From G963923945 sp965199175 (GTDB lineage: Bacteria; Pseudomonadota; Alphaproteobacteria; G963923945): 64,000 nucleotides of DNA. Numbering within the stretch: position 1 is the first letter of the stretch; every line of letters starts with the position of its first letter. The position numbers were made by a program, and so were the translations under genes. Shown here piece by piece: positions 45,870-56,400 of the stretch. The stretch is taken from positions 1,302,001 through 1,366,000 of the forward strand of contig OZ240684.1 of NCBI GenBank assembly GCA_965199175.1, in the 5' to 3' direction. The notes under the pieces are model-generated. The model was given only the letters and a program-made list of their open reading frames with translations. It was not told where the DNA came from and made no database searches.

Positions 45870-47141
45870 CTACGGAACAGCCGATGCCAGTTTACGCCGC
45901 TTTTTATCCGGCACAACCAGAAGACACTCCATCCCCAGCGCCTTGATTTTTCGACAAACCGCCCGGGCCTGGCGTTCGTTATAACCGGTGAGACGAGACC
46001 GGTAGAGAGATTGCGTGGACTGATCCAGCCGCAGAACATGAATGCGGGCACGATCCGCTTCGTTTGATAGCTGATCAACCACTTTATGAGCCAGTCGCAA
46101 TGCCTGAGTATATTTCTTAAAGGCCCCAAGCTGCACCGACCAATAATGCGGATCCCCGGATGCGGACGGAATGGCTTGCGCGCGCGGCTGCGGACGGACC
46201 ACCGGAGGATGGGTCTGGCTGGTTGATGGATTGACCCGGGCTAAATTTGTTTTAGAGGGACGGACTTTTTGTACCCTGGCTTTTCGGGCTTTTAATGTCG
46301 CAAAAGATTTATCCAGCAATCTCGCCACCTGGCGATTGCGCTTTTTGCTGGTTTTGCCGCCAATAACCACCGCAACCAGACGATCTCCCTCCCGCTCAGC
46401 CGAAGCAGCCAAATTATATCCCGAAGCACGGATATAGCCGGTCTTGATACCATCCATGCCTTTGTAGGATTTGAGTAATTTATTGTGATTGCCATAAGAG
46501 CGACCACCATGACGAAATTTGGTCGTTGAAAAATACGAATAATACTGAGGAAAATCCCGTAAGAGTGCCCGCGCTAAAATTGACATGTCCCGGGCTGTGC
46601 TTTGTTGCCGCGGATCATGAATCCCTGAGGCATTTCGAAACTGAGTACGGCGCATACCAAGTGTCTTTGCTTTTCTGGTCATCATCCGGGCAAAGGCTTT
46701 TTCTGACCCGTTGCCCAAAGCCTCACCAACCACAGTGGCAACATCATTGGCTGATTTGGTGACCAAAGCCAAAATGGCTTCCCTGACACTGAGATGGCTG
46801 CCCGGTTTAAGCCCCAGCCGGGAAGCCGGCTGGCGGCTGGCCTGCCTCGAAACCTTGAATTTCTGATCCAGAGATAAGCGGCCTTGCGCCAAAGCCTCAA
46901 ACACCAGATAAAGTGTCATCATCTTGGTCAATGAAGCCGGATAAACAGGCTTATCCGGATTCCGGGCATGTAAAATGCGTCCGGTTTCTGACTCAACGAC
47001 AATCGCCGCATACCGGGCGGCATGTGCCGGCTGGCAGACAGTCGGCACAATCAGAATGACAGCGAGTAATAAGCCCGGCAAACACCCCCCCGATACGAGC
47101 CGGAAGAAGAGCTTTTTTGCTCCCTGAACAACCTTTTTCAC
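45870..47141 (-). CDS. D-Ala-D-Ala carboxypeptidase with SPOR domain
   Basis: A 423-residue penicillin-binding protein of the DacA/DacF (S11) family. With the GTG start the motifs are Ser70-x-x-Lys73 (SLTK), Ser130-Ala-Asn (SAN) and Lys233-Thr-Gly. A signal peptide (LLAVILIVPTVCQPAHA) precedes the domain. Residues ~331-423 form a SPOR domain (YWSVQLGAFKKYTQALRLA) that binds denuded septal peptidoglycan, so it likely acts at division sites. The frame is open 56 codons further up, but GGAGG 5 nt before GTG 47139-47141 fixes the start. Confidence 0.88.
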   Translation of the reverse strand: MKKVVQGAKKLFFRLVSGGCLPGLLLAVILIVPTVCQPAHAARYAAIVVESETGRILHARNPDKPVYPASLTKMMTLYLVFEALAQGRLSLDQKFKVSRQASRQPASRLGLKPGSHLSVREAILALVTKSANDVATVVGEALGNGSEKAFARMMTRKAKTLGMRRTQFRNASGIHDPRQQSTARDMSILARALLRDFPQYYSYFSTTKFRHGGRSYGNHNKLLKSYKGMDGIKTGYIRASGYNLAASAEREGDRLVAVVIGGKTSKKRNRQVARLLDKSFATLKARKARVQKVRPSKTNLARVNPSTSQTHPPVVRPQPRAQAIPSASGDPHYWSVQLGAFKKYTQALRLAHKVVDQLSNEADRARIHVLRLDQSTQSLYRSRLTGYNERQARAVCRKIKALGMECLLVVPDKKRRKLASAVP

Positions 47142-48337
47142 GATGCCTCCCCCCGCATACCAGTGATTGGGCAAATGATCGCAGGAAGAAACCCGGTCGG
47201 GAGAATCGCCATATCGACAATGAGAAGAAACCAAAGAAAAAATACTCCTCCAAAAGCAACCAAAAAATAACTTTAAAAAATTATGGTTAATCTGTTGGAT
47301 GACGTTCAATAATATAATTCATACAATAACAATAATATAATTCACAGTAATACAATTCAGCCAAGAGAAAGAATAAAAAAAAGAAGCAAAAGATTAAAAA
47401 CGTAATTTTCCTATGTTAAGATTGGGCTTTCTTAAAAACTTAAGGTGTCAGATCTTATATTTTTACAAATCTTATTGTTTCCGTAAATTTTTGTAAAATT
47501 TTTCTCAAAAAATTTATATCAAGTAAAGATAAACAGATCAAACAAGAATAAACACCACGTATCAACCAAAAAAGTTATTTTTACAGAAATAAAAAGAGAT
47601 CAATACTTATAATAAAAAATAAATCCTGAAAAGGAATCATTAAGGAGAATTTTTTTCTTATCCGGATATCAACCACATCATCAATGGCATCAGGCCAGAT
47701 CACCTTCCTGACGATAAACCATTGCAATTCTCTTTGCGGTGGGTGCTGAGAAATTATGATGATGAATGGTCAATCAAGGATTTTTTTAATGATTGTGATG
47801 ATACTCTGTCTTTTTAATCTTTGTCTTTTTAGTCTTTTTGATCTTTTTGAGAAATATGGAAAGATGCTTTTCCAATCACCACTCATGAAACCATGAATTG
47901 AGGGCAATTTTTTGCTGTTTGAAGTATCTTTAAAGTATCTTTTTAAGGTATTTTTCCGATCAATATTTTTCCAGAATCACTTGCTATGCGGTCATGAAGA
48001 ATTATGTGATAAGAAGGCCATCACCATTAACCACAAATCCGCCGTCAACACATAAGAACACGCATATCTTAAAAAGATGAATCCATAAAAAAGATAAATG
48101 AATAAAAAAATCAGCCCCCGGAAGGGTGCAAAGACTAAAGAGATTAGCGGATACTAAAGGGGATTAGAGAATAATAAAGAAATCAGAAAAGACTAAAGAA
48201 ATCGGAGAATAATAGAGAAATCAGAAAAGACTAAAGAGGATCAAGAATCCTAAAAATGCGGCAATTTAAGCACTATCAAAAGAAAAATATCAGAAAAAAG
48301 AATATCAGAAGAAAGAACGTCATTTGAGGGAACCCCA
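47142..48337. other. 1.2-kb AT-rich spacer with short repeats
   Basis: This is the longest gene-poor stretch of the window, between divergent dacA-like and clpS. It contains ACAATAATATAATTCA copies near 47305-47345, TCTTTTTAGTCTTTTTGATC units near 47810-47850, and GACTAAAGAAATC / GATTAGAGAATAATAAAGAAATCAG units at 48130-48245. A start-less reading frame at 47644-47817 is listed separately. No tRNA or other RNA gene was recognised. Confidence 0.5.
47644..47817 (+). pseudogene. Possible gene remnant or short gene without usual start
   Basis: An open frame of 57 codons reads ... PDINHIINGIRPDHLPDD then KPLQFSLRWVLRNYDDEW and IKDFFNDCDDTLSF, with protein-like composition unlike the flanking AT-rich DNA. 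AAGGAGA (47642-47648) lies just before it, but no ATG, GTG or TTG starts the frame in a suitable place; one T fewer in the T-run would put ATT as first codon. I do not recognise a family. Confidence 0.25.
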
Positions 48338-48658
48338 TTGGCCAAAAATATACAACCAGCCTATGGCGACACCGGAACCGCCGTTAAAACCCGTGATAAG
48401 ACTAAAAAACCCGCAATGTGTAAGGTCTTCATGCTCAATGACGACTATACCCCTATGGAATTCGTTGTCGATGTCCTGCAATCAATTTTTCACAAAAACC
48501 ATCAGGAAGCGACTCAAATCATGCTTCATGTCCATCGGGAAGGATCAGGGCTGTGCGGTGTTTATACCTGCGAAGTCGCCGAAACCAAGGTGATCCAGGT
48601 GACCGAAGAAGCACGGCGCAATCAACATCCGTTGTGCTGTAAAATTGAAAAGGGATAA
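48338..48658 (+). CDS. clpS: ClpS adaptor protein
   Basis: A 106-residue N-end-rule adaptor that delivers substrates to ClpAP. It has CKVFMLNDDYTPMEFVVDVL, the NDDYT residues of the N-degron pocket, and the HREGSGLCGVYTCEVAETK region. The start is TTG, with GAGGG 7 nt upstream; no in-frame ATG precedes the conserved core until within it. It is 3 bp from clpA. Confidence 0.94.
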   Translation: MAKNIQPAYGDTGTAVKTRDKTKKPAMCKVFMLNDDYTPMEFVVDVLQSIFHKNHQEATQIMLHVHREGSGLCGVYTCEVAETKVIQVTEEARRNQHPLCCKIEKG

Positions 48659-48661
48659 TTC

Positions 48662-51100
48662 TTGCTCTCTCCAGGCTTAGAAAACAGTCTCCATCGCGCT
48701 TTTTCTCTGGCAAATGAGCGTAACCACGAATTTGCCACGCTGGAGCATCTTTTGCTCTCTCTGACCGAAGATCAGGATAGCTGCGCCATGTTGCGGGCTT
48801 GCGGCGTCGATATTGACGATTTACGGCGCATTTTGATCGAACATCTGGATAGCGAACTCAATGCAATCATCATTGAAACCCCCGGGGAAGCCAAACCAAC
48901 CGTTGGGTTTCAGCGAGTCCTGCAACGCGCGCTCATCCATGTTCAATCTTCGGGAAGAACCGAAGTGACCGGTGCCAATGTCCTGATCGCCATGTTCTCT
49001 GAACGCGAAGCCCATGCCGTTTATTTTCTTCAGCAACAAGAGATGAGCCGCCTGGATGCAGTCAATTATATTTCTCACGGCATCACCAAGACCCCAAACA
49101 GTGGTCAGGAATCAGAATCTGTACAGGATAAAGACGATACCCAGACATCTTCGCCCGAAAGCATTGAAACCTATTGCCTTGATCTCAACCAGGAAGCCAT
49201 TGAGGGACGGATTGATCCCCTGATCGGCCGCCAGAAAGAACTGCACCGCATGGTGCGCATTTTATGCCGCCGGCAAAAAAATAATCCGCTTCTGGTCGGG
49301 CATCCGGGTGTGGGCAAAACCGCCCTGGCCGAAGGGCTGGCCAAGCATATCACCGATGGACAAGCCCCGGAGATTCTCTCTCAATCAGTGGTTTATGCGC
49401 TGGATATGGGAGCTTTGCTGGCCGGAACCCGTTATCGTGGTGATTTTGAAGAACGCCTGAAAGCAGTCATTGCCCATATCGGGGCACATCCAAATGCGAT
49501 TTTATTCATTGATGAAATTCATACCGTGGTCGGGGCCGGTGCCACCAGCGGTGGTTCGATGGATGCTTCCAACCTTCTCAAACCCGCTCTGGCTAAGGGA
49601 GATTTACGATGTATCGGCTCAACCACTTATAAAGAATACCGTAGTTTGTTTGAGAAAGACCGGGCCCTGGCCCGGCGATTCCAGAAAATTGATATTGATG
49701 AACCCTCCGAAGAAAACGCAGTCCGCATTCTTACCGGGTTAAAATCACGCTATGAAGACCATCACAATGTCCGCTATACGCTTGAGGCTTTGCGGCGCGC
49801 CGTCAGCCTGACCAACCGCCATATCAGTGACCGCAAACTCCCTGATAAAGCGATTGATGCCATTGATGAAGCCGGGGCGGTGCAGCAGCTCAGAGATCTG
49901 AAAAAACGCAAACACGTCATCGGCAGCCGCGATATTGAGGATATCGTTGCCAGCATGGCCCGCATCCCGCCCAGACAGGTTTCGGCTGATGATCGGGCAA
50001 TTTTACGCCGTTTCCCCCGTGATATGAAAAGGCTGGTCTTTGGCCAGGATAACGCCATTGCGGCTTTGGCTACAGCAATCAAAATGTCTCGTGCCGGTCT
50101 GCGTGAACCAGATAAACCGGTTGGCTGTTACTTGTTTTCCGGCCCAACCGGGGTTGGAAAGACAGAAGTTGCCCGCCAGACGGCCTGTCTTCTGGGCCTT
50201 GAATTGATCCGGTTCGATATGTCGGAATATATGGAACGCCATAGTATATCGCGGCTGATTGGGGCACCCCCTGGCTATGTGGGTTTTGATCAGGGTGGTC
50301 TGCTTACTGATTCTATTGATCAAAATCCCCATTGTGTTTTGTTGCTTGATGAGATTGAAAAAGCCCATCCGGATCTCTTCAACACTCTCCTGCAAGTGAT
50401 GGATCACGGGACCCTCACCGACCATAACGGCAAGAGTGTTGACTTCCGTAATGTCATTCTGGTCATGACCACCAATGCCGGAGCCACTGAATTAGCAAAA
50501 TCAGCGATGGGGTTTGGCCGCCAGCAACGCAGTGGCGATGATATGGAAGCCATTGAGCGTATGTTCTCACCGGAATTTCGCAATCGTCTGGATGCGGTGA
50601 TCCCGTTTCAGCCGCTTTCTCCTAAAATTGCCAGCCGGGTGGCTGAAAAATTCATCCTGCAGCTCGAAGCCCAGCTTGATGAACGCAACGTCACCATCAG
50701 CCTGACCGAAGATGCCCGTAACTGGCTGGTTGAACGCGGATATGATGACCGTTTCGGAGCCCGCCCCATGGCCCGGGTGGTCAGTGAATATGTGAAAAAG
50801 CCGCTGGCTGAGGAATTGCTCTTCGGGCATCTGGTCAAGGGAGGGAGCGTTGTCATTTCCGGGGGTAAAAACGGCCTGGATTTCGCCTATTCCCCCGCAT
50901 CCCGCAACAGCCCGGCTAAAAATAAAACAAAAACCAAAAATACCCGCCATAATCAGGCCGGCAGCAAAACCAGTGATACAAACCCAAAAAACCCCAAAAA
51001 AAACCAAAGCAACCGCCGGGCCGGTTCCTCAGTAACCAAAGCATCGAAACGCTCAGGCAAAACACTCAAACGGCCTCAGACCACCGGGACACCGCTTTGA
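48662..51100 (+). CDS. clpA: ClpA ATP-dependent unfoldase
   Basis: An 812-residue AAA+ unfoldase working with ClpP. Order: N-domain with HEFATLEHLLLSL, first Walker A GHPGVGKT at 213-220, second Walker A GPTGVGKT at 494-501, RFDMSEYMERHSISRLIGAP, and the C-terminal small domain. The start is TTG again, AGGGAT upstream, 3 bp after clpS. The last ~60 residues form a Lys/Asn/Ser/Arg-rich tail (from about residue 750) that standard ClpA lacks. Confidence 0.95.
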   Translation: MLSPGLENSLHRAFSLANERNHEFATLEHLLLSLTEDQDSCAMLRACGVDIDDLRRILIEHLDSELNAIIIETPGEAKPTVGFQRVLQRALIHVQSSGRTEVTGANVLIAMFSEREAHAVYFLQQQEMSRLDAVNYISHGITKTPNSGQESESVQDKDDTQTSSPESIETYCLDLNQEAIEGRIDPLIGRQKELHRMVRILCRRQKNNPLLVGHPGVGKTALAEGLAKHITDGQAPEILSQSVVYALDMGALLAGTRYRGDFEERLKAVIAHIGAHPNAILFIDEIHTVVGAGATSGGSMDASNLLKPALAKGDLRCIGSTTYKEYRSLFEKDRALARRFQKIDIDEPSEENAVRILTGLKSRYEDHHNVRYTLEALRRAVSLTNRHISDRKLPDKAIDAIDEAGAVQQLRDLKKRKHVIGSRDIEDIVASMARIPPRQVSADDRAILRRFPRDMKRLVFGQDNAIAALATAIKMSRAGLREPDKPVGCYLFSGPTGVGKTEVARQTACLLGLELIRFDMSEYMERHSISRLIGAPPGYVGFDQGGLLTDSIDQNPHCVLLLDEIEKAHPDLFNTLLQVMDHGTLTDHNGKSVDFRNVILVMTTNAGATELAKSAMGFGRQQRSGDDMEAIERMFSPEFRNRLDAVIPFQPLSPKIASRVAEKFILQLEAQLDERNVTISLTEDARNWLVERGYDDRFGARPMARVVSEYVKKPLAEELLFGHLVKGGSVVISGGKNGLDFAYSPASRNSPAKNKTKTKNTRHNQAGSKTSDTNPKNPKKNQSNRRAGSSVTKASKRSGKTLKRPQTTGTPL

Positions 51101-51157
51101 CCGGGTAGCTGACAAACAGATCAGAGTGAATCAATCAGATCGATCAGACTGAGTAGA

Positions 51158-52363
51158 TCAGGGGTCTTTGTTCCTGACATCCACAGGGCCCGCCCGGTAA
51201 GGGGATGCCTGTTCAATCGCCGCCATCTGGGCCGCGATTTCTCTTTTCTCCGCTTCCAAAAACCGCTCCACGGCATCGGCAAAACCGGCATGAGCAATCC
51301 AATGACAGCTATAAGTCGGAACCGCCTGGTATCCGCGCTGGATTTTATGGGGGCCTTGTGCGCCTGCCTCAACCCGGGCCAGACTATGGGCAATCGCATA
51401 CTCAATCGCCTGATAATAACAGAGTTCAAAATGAAGGAATCTGGCCATCTGCACAGCCCCCCAATAGCGGCCATACAAAGCATCCGACCCCACCAAATTC
51501 AAAGCAGCCGCAACCAGATGCCCCCCGGAATCACGCGCCGCAACCATCAAAACCCGCTCCCCCAATCCATCGCCCAGATATTCAAAAAAACCGGGGGTTA
51601 AATAGGCCGGCGCCCATTTACGTTCAATGGTGTTGAGATAAAGGTCATAAAAATCCCGCCAGTCAGCCGGGCTGATTTCCGGACCATGCAGAAACCCGAT
51701 AGAAAGACCGTGGCTGGCCGCTTCCCGGCGTTCCCGGCGAATCATTTTGCGTTTACGCGCTGTCAAAGCGGCCAGAAAATCCTCAAAATCCCGGTAATTC
51801 TGGTTCAACCAATGAAACTGGTAACCGGTCCGGGTAAGAAAGCCATATGCTTCAAAAACACCACATTCATCATGATTCAAAAATGTAGCATGCAGAGAAG
51901 ATACCCCCATTTCCCGGGCTTGCGCACGTAATCCTGCCACCAGGCCATGCCGGTGCGCCGATTGCCTGGCAGCACATTCTGGCATCCCGACCATCAATCG
52001 CGCCCCGGTGACCGGGCTGAATGGGATACAAAGCTGTAATTTCGGATAATACGGCCCGATTGCCTGTTCATAAGCCTCCGCCCAGCCGTGATCAAATACA
52101 AATTCACCCCGGGAATGACTCTTAGCGTAAAGCGGGACCACACCCACAACCATGCCATCCGAATCGCACATCGATACAGGGCATGGGTCCCATCCCCGAT
52201 TCCCGGCAACCGAACCACTCTCCTCCAAAGCAGTCAAAAAGGCATGGGAAACGAAAGGATCACTGCTTCCCGCCAAACGGTCCCAGTCAGAGGCCGGAAT
52301 GCTGGCAATCGAGGAATGCGTGGTGAAGGAAAAAGAGGTCCCGGAAGAAGCCGCATCAGACAT
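51158..52363 (-). CDS. FemAB/GNAT-like protein (DUF482, PF04339)
   Basis: A 401-residue protein with the double acyltransferase fold of PF04339, annotated as peptidoglycan-related by homology to FemAB. Marks are DPFVSHAFLTALEESGSV, WLNQNYRDFEDFLAALT, RKRKMIRRERR, YGRYWGAV and FELCYYQAIEYAI, EAGAQGPHKIQRGY. Start MSDAASSGTSF at 52361-52363 is preferred. Function is inferred and unproven. It converges on clpA. Confidence 0.87.
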   Translation of the reverse strand: MSDAASSGTSFSFTTHSSIASIPASDWDRLAGSSDPFVSHAFLTALEESGSVAGNRGWDPCPVSMCDSDGMVVGVVPLYAKSHSRGEFVFDHGWAEAYEQAIGPYYPKLQLCIPFSPVTGARLMVGMPECAARQSAHRHGLVAGLRAQAREMGVSSLHATFLNHDECGVFEAYGFLTRTGYQFHWLNQNYRDFEDFLAALTARKRKMIRRERREAASHGLSIGFLHGPEISPADWRDFYDLYLNTIERKWAPAYLTPGFFEYLGDGLGERVLMVAARDSGGHLVAAALNLVGSDALYGRYWGAVQMARFLHFELCYYQAIEYAIAHSLARVEAGAQGPHKIQRGYQAVPTYSCHWIAHAGFADAVERFLEAEKREIAAQMAAIEQASPYRAGPVDVRNKDP

Positions 52364-52598
52364 GAGAACACAAAACAGCAGAACAAACCCAATCAATAAA
52401 GGGGCTGAGGATGCTGCTCACCGGACGATATCATGCATGGGTAACAGTGTATAAACCAGCTGTGATCGATAACACTATACCTCTGTTACAATGATGTTGC
52501 TGTCTTAAAGTGAATTCCCAAAATCAGCCCTCAAAATACGTCTCCAGGATCAGAGATGAGCCGCCAATACCCATTGGCCCATCACCATGACCACCCGG

Positions 52599-53084
52599 TT
52601 ACGGCGATTGTATCGCAAACAGAGCCTCAATTTCCACGCTCGCCCCTAAGGGAAGGCTGGAGCAGCCAACCGCAAAACGGGCATGGCGGGATCCGAACAC
52701 ATCACTCATTAACTGCGAAACCCCATCCATCACTTTGGGGTGGTCAGTAAAATCAGGGCGGGCCAGAACAAAACCACCCAATTTTACACAACACCCAACC
52801 CGATTAAGGTCACCTTCACAGGCCGCCTTCAGCTGGGCCAGAATATTGATGCCACACAAATGGGCAGCCGATTGTGCGGTTGCTAAATCAAGAGCCTCCC
52901 CCACACGACCACAATACAGCACATGCCCATCACGCATCGGCAACTGCCCGGAGATATAGACAAGCCCCCCCTCAATCACATACGGAGCATACTGAGCCGC
53001 CGGAGAGGGAGGGTCCGGCAACACCAAATCTAAAGCAGCCAGACGTTTTTCAATATCCAGATGTTTTTCAATATCACGTCTCAT
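52599..53084 (-). CDS. RidA/YjgF-family deaminase-like protein
   Basis: A 161-residue protein of the RidA fold, which deaminates reactive enamine/imine intermediates from PLP enzymes. It has YISGQLPMRDG, AAHLCGINILAQLKAA and the C-terminal GCSSLPLGASVEIEALF. The catalytic Arg of RidA (about residue 105 in the standard enzyme) is not obvious by eye, so it may belong to a divergent subfamily. The N-terminus carries a duplicated EKHLDIEKRL. Confidence 0.82.
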   Translation of the reverse strand: MRRDIEKHLDIEKRLAALDLVLPDPPSPAAQYAPYVIEGGLVYISGQLPMRDGHVLYCGRVGEALDLATAQSAAHLCGINILAQLKAACEGDLNRVGCCVKLGGFVLARPDFTDHPKVMDGVSQLMSDVFGSRHARFAVGCSSLPLGASVEIEALFAIQSP

Positions 53085-53437
53085 CTTACGATATGTCTCA
53101 TCTTACTATTGACTATATCTCATCTTACAATCACATCTCACATCATGATCATTGTTCACGTTAATTCAATTTTTCACGTCAATTTTCACATCAATAATTT
53201 TTCACATCAATACATCAATAACGTCTCTGATTGATCATGATGATCTTTCTTGTTTCACCCCGGCATTGGGTGATCATCACCTGACCTTTTAAGGATACCA
53301 TGAACAACCGCTAAAAATACGGGGATGCCATCCTGTCCACTGGTCTGGCATCCCCGTCAGTGGGGAGAAGACAAGAACCGACCCATCATCACCGATCCAT
53401 CATGACTGTCTGGCATCACCCAATCATTCGTGAACAC
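53085..53437. other. ridA-nrdJ spacer with repeats and terminator
   Basis: The first half (53085-53225) is built of imperfect CATCTTAC.AT and TTTTCACATCAAT units; the second half contains the nrdJ terminator (53314-53357). No gene is visible. Confidence 0.55.
53314..53357 (-). terminator. Rho-independent terminator of nrdJ
   Basis: A perfect 12-bp stem ACGGGGATGCCA / TGGCATCCCCGT (53319-53330 with 53346-53357), 15-nt loop; on the minus strand it is followed by TATTTTTA. It lies 80 bp after the nrdJ stop codon. Confidence 0.9.
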
Positions 53438-56400
53438 TCAACTACAGCCACTGGTTGAGCCACAGGTCACACATTTCAGACATGTCCCGTTACGCACCAA
53501 AGTAAAATTGCCACATCCCCCACAGGCATCACCCTCATACCCCTTCAAACGAGCCTCACGAACCCGGGAAGCAATCACTGAAGGGTCTTTGGTTGCAGAC
53601 CCGGATGGGGCAACATCAAACAGAGCCGATTCAAGCGATGCTGCCTGGACAGCAGCAGGGCCAGAACCACCGGCCCGGCTGGTTACAGCTGTGGATACGG
53701 TTTTATCAGCCAACCCATCAGACTGGTTGCTGTAAACGGTAAATTGCTTGGCCCGGATATAGCCGGAACTGGCCACCGCCCGGACGACTTTCAAGGCAGT
53801 CTCAGTTTCTCCTTCTTTTTTCTTTTCGGCATCAGAAGGCAAATCACTTTCCCGGTCCCCTCCACCGATGGCATCAGGCCATAAATCATGGGGCTGACCA
53901 TGGGCCAGATCATCACGCCCAAGATAAGAGACCGCCAATTCACGGAAAATATAATCCAGAAGAGAGGTCGCCATCTTAATGGTTTCATTGCCTTCAACCA
54001 TTCCGGAAGGCTCAAAACGGGTAAAGGTAAAGGCTTCGACAAATTCCTCCAGCGGAACCCCGTATTGCAGGCCAATGGAAATTGCGATGGCAAAATTATT
54101 CATCAAACTACGGAAGGCCGCCCCTTCCTTATGCATATCAATAAAGATCTCCCCAAGCCGCCCATTGTCATATTCACCGGTGCGCAAATAAACTTTATGA
54201 CCACCGACAATCGCTTTTTGGGTGTAGCCTTTGCGTCTTTCAGGCAGACGCTCGCGCTCAGTGACACGAATCACCCGCTCAATGACTTTTTCCACCATCT
54301 GCTCAACCAGACCATCATCAGCCGTATCATCGGCAGAATGATCCTCCATGACCGTGCTCAAAGGCTGAGAAAGTTTTGAACCATCCCGATAGAGCGCATT
54401 GGCCTTCAAACCCAGACGCCAGGAAAGCATATAGGCATCCTTACAATCGGCCACGGTTGCCGAATTGGGCATGTTAATGGTTTTGGAAATAGCACCGGAA
54501 ACGAAAGGCTGAGCCACCGCCATCATACGGATATGGCTCTCAACCGAAAGAAAACGCTGGCCCAGACGGCCACAACGATTGGCACAATCAAAAACCGGCA
54601 GATGCTCTTCACGCAAATGGGGTGCTCCCTCAACGGTCATCGCACCACAACAATGAAGATTGGCCGCCGTAATGTCCTGGTCACTAAACCCTAAAGCCGC
54701 CAGCATATCAAAATCAGCCGCATCCAGATGCTTCGGGTCGAACCCCAGATCATTGACACAAAATTCTTCACCCAGAGTCCATTTATTGAACACAAATTTA
54801 ATATCAAAAGCGCTCTTGAGGGCTCCTTGAATGATCTCAATCTGGCAGTCCCCGAACCCTTTGGCCCGCAGAGCATCAAAATCAACCGCCGGGGCATTCT
54901 CCAGACTGCCGTGACCAACAACATAATGGACAATATCCCGGGTCTGATCTTCGTTATAACCAAGCGTGCGCAAAGCCAACGGCACCGTGCGGTTGATGAT
55001 TTTGAAGTATCCGCCCCCGGCCAGTTTTTTGAATTTGACCAGGGCAAAATCAGGCTCAATACCGGTGGTGTCACAATCCATGACCAGGCCGATGGTCCCG
55101 GTTGGAGCAATCACAGTCGTCTGAGCATTGCGATAACCATGGCGTCGCCCAAGGTCAAACGCCCGGTCCCAGGCAGCAGCCGCCGCCGCTGTAATCTCCG
55201 GGAAAGGACATTCTTCGGCCTTCAACGGAACCGGATCCGTTGTCAGCCCCTTGTAGCCATCATCATGACCCAAAGCAGCCCGGCGGTGATTGGCAATCAC
55301 CCGTAACATATCAGCAGCATTGTCTTCATAGCCGGCAAAAGGCCCCAGTTCACTGGCCATTTCGGCCGAAGTCTCATAGGCAACGCCGGTCATCAAAGCA
55401 CTCAGAGCCGCACAAATAGCCCGTCCTTCAACCGAATCATAGGCAATACCAGACGCCATCAAAAAACCGCCAATATTGGCATAACCAAGACCCAATGTCC
55501 GGTAATCATAGGAAAGACGCGCAATTTCCCGCGAGGGGAACTGGGCCATCAGAACCGAAATTTCCAGACTTATGGTCCATAAACGTACCGCATGAATGAA
55601 CCCGTCTAAATCGAATTGGCCATCTTCTTTGCGAAAAGCCAGAAGATTAAGCGAAGCCAGATTGCAGGCCGTGTCGTCCAGAAACATATATTCCGAACAA
55701 GGGTTGGAAGCATTGATTCGACCAGATCGTGGACAGGTATGCCAATCATTGATTGTTGTATCGAATTGCAGCCCCGGATCAGCACAAGCCCAGGCTGCAT
55801 GACCAATACGGTCCCATAATTCCCGGGCCCGGATGCTGCGGGTTGGTTTCCCCCCCGCCCGGGCAATCAGCTTCCATTCTTCATCTCCCTCAACAGCCCG
55901 CAAAAAGTCATCACTGACCCGGATCGAGTTATTGGCATTCTGACCAGAAACCGTCCGGTAAGCCTCCGAATCCCAGTCAGCGTCATAGACCGGCACATCA
56001 ATATCGGTAAATCCTTGCCGGGCGAAATCAATCGCCCGACAGAGACAGTTTTCCGGAATACCGTCTTTCCGTGCAGCCTTCAAAGCTGTGCGCAAACCCG
56101 GATTTTCCTTAGGATCATACTGTTCAGGATTGTTGTTGCCCGAAGAGACGTCTTGTCTGGATTCGTCCCGTTTGGACTGAGAGGGCTGAGAATCCGCATG
56201 ATCACCGCCTGATTGCGCCCGGCCATCTTCAGAGACGTTCCCGTCATGATCCTTCCCGTCATAATCGTGGCAGGCTTTCATCACTGAACCCAGATGATGA
56301 GCCATCAACCGTGAACCAACCACCAGGGCCGCAACCTTTTGCTCTTCAATGACTTTCCAATCGACAAATTCCTCAATATCAGGATGGTCAACATCCACAC

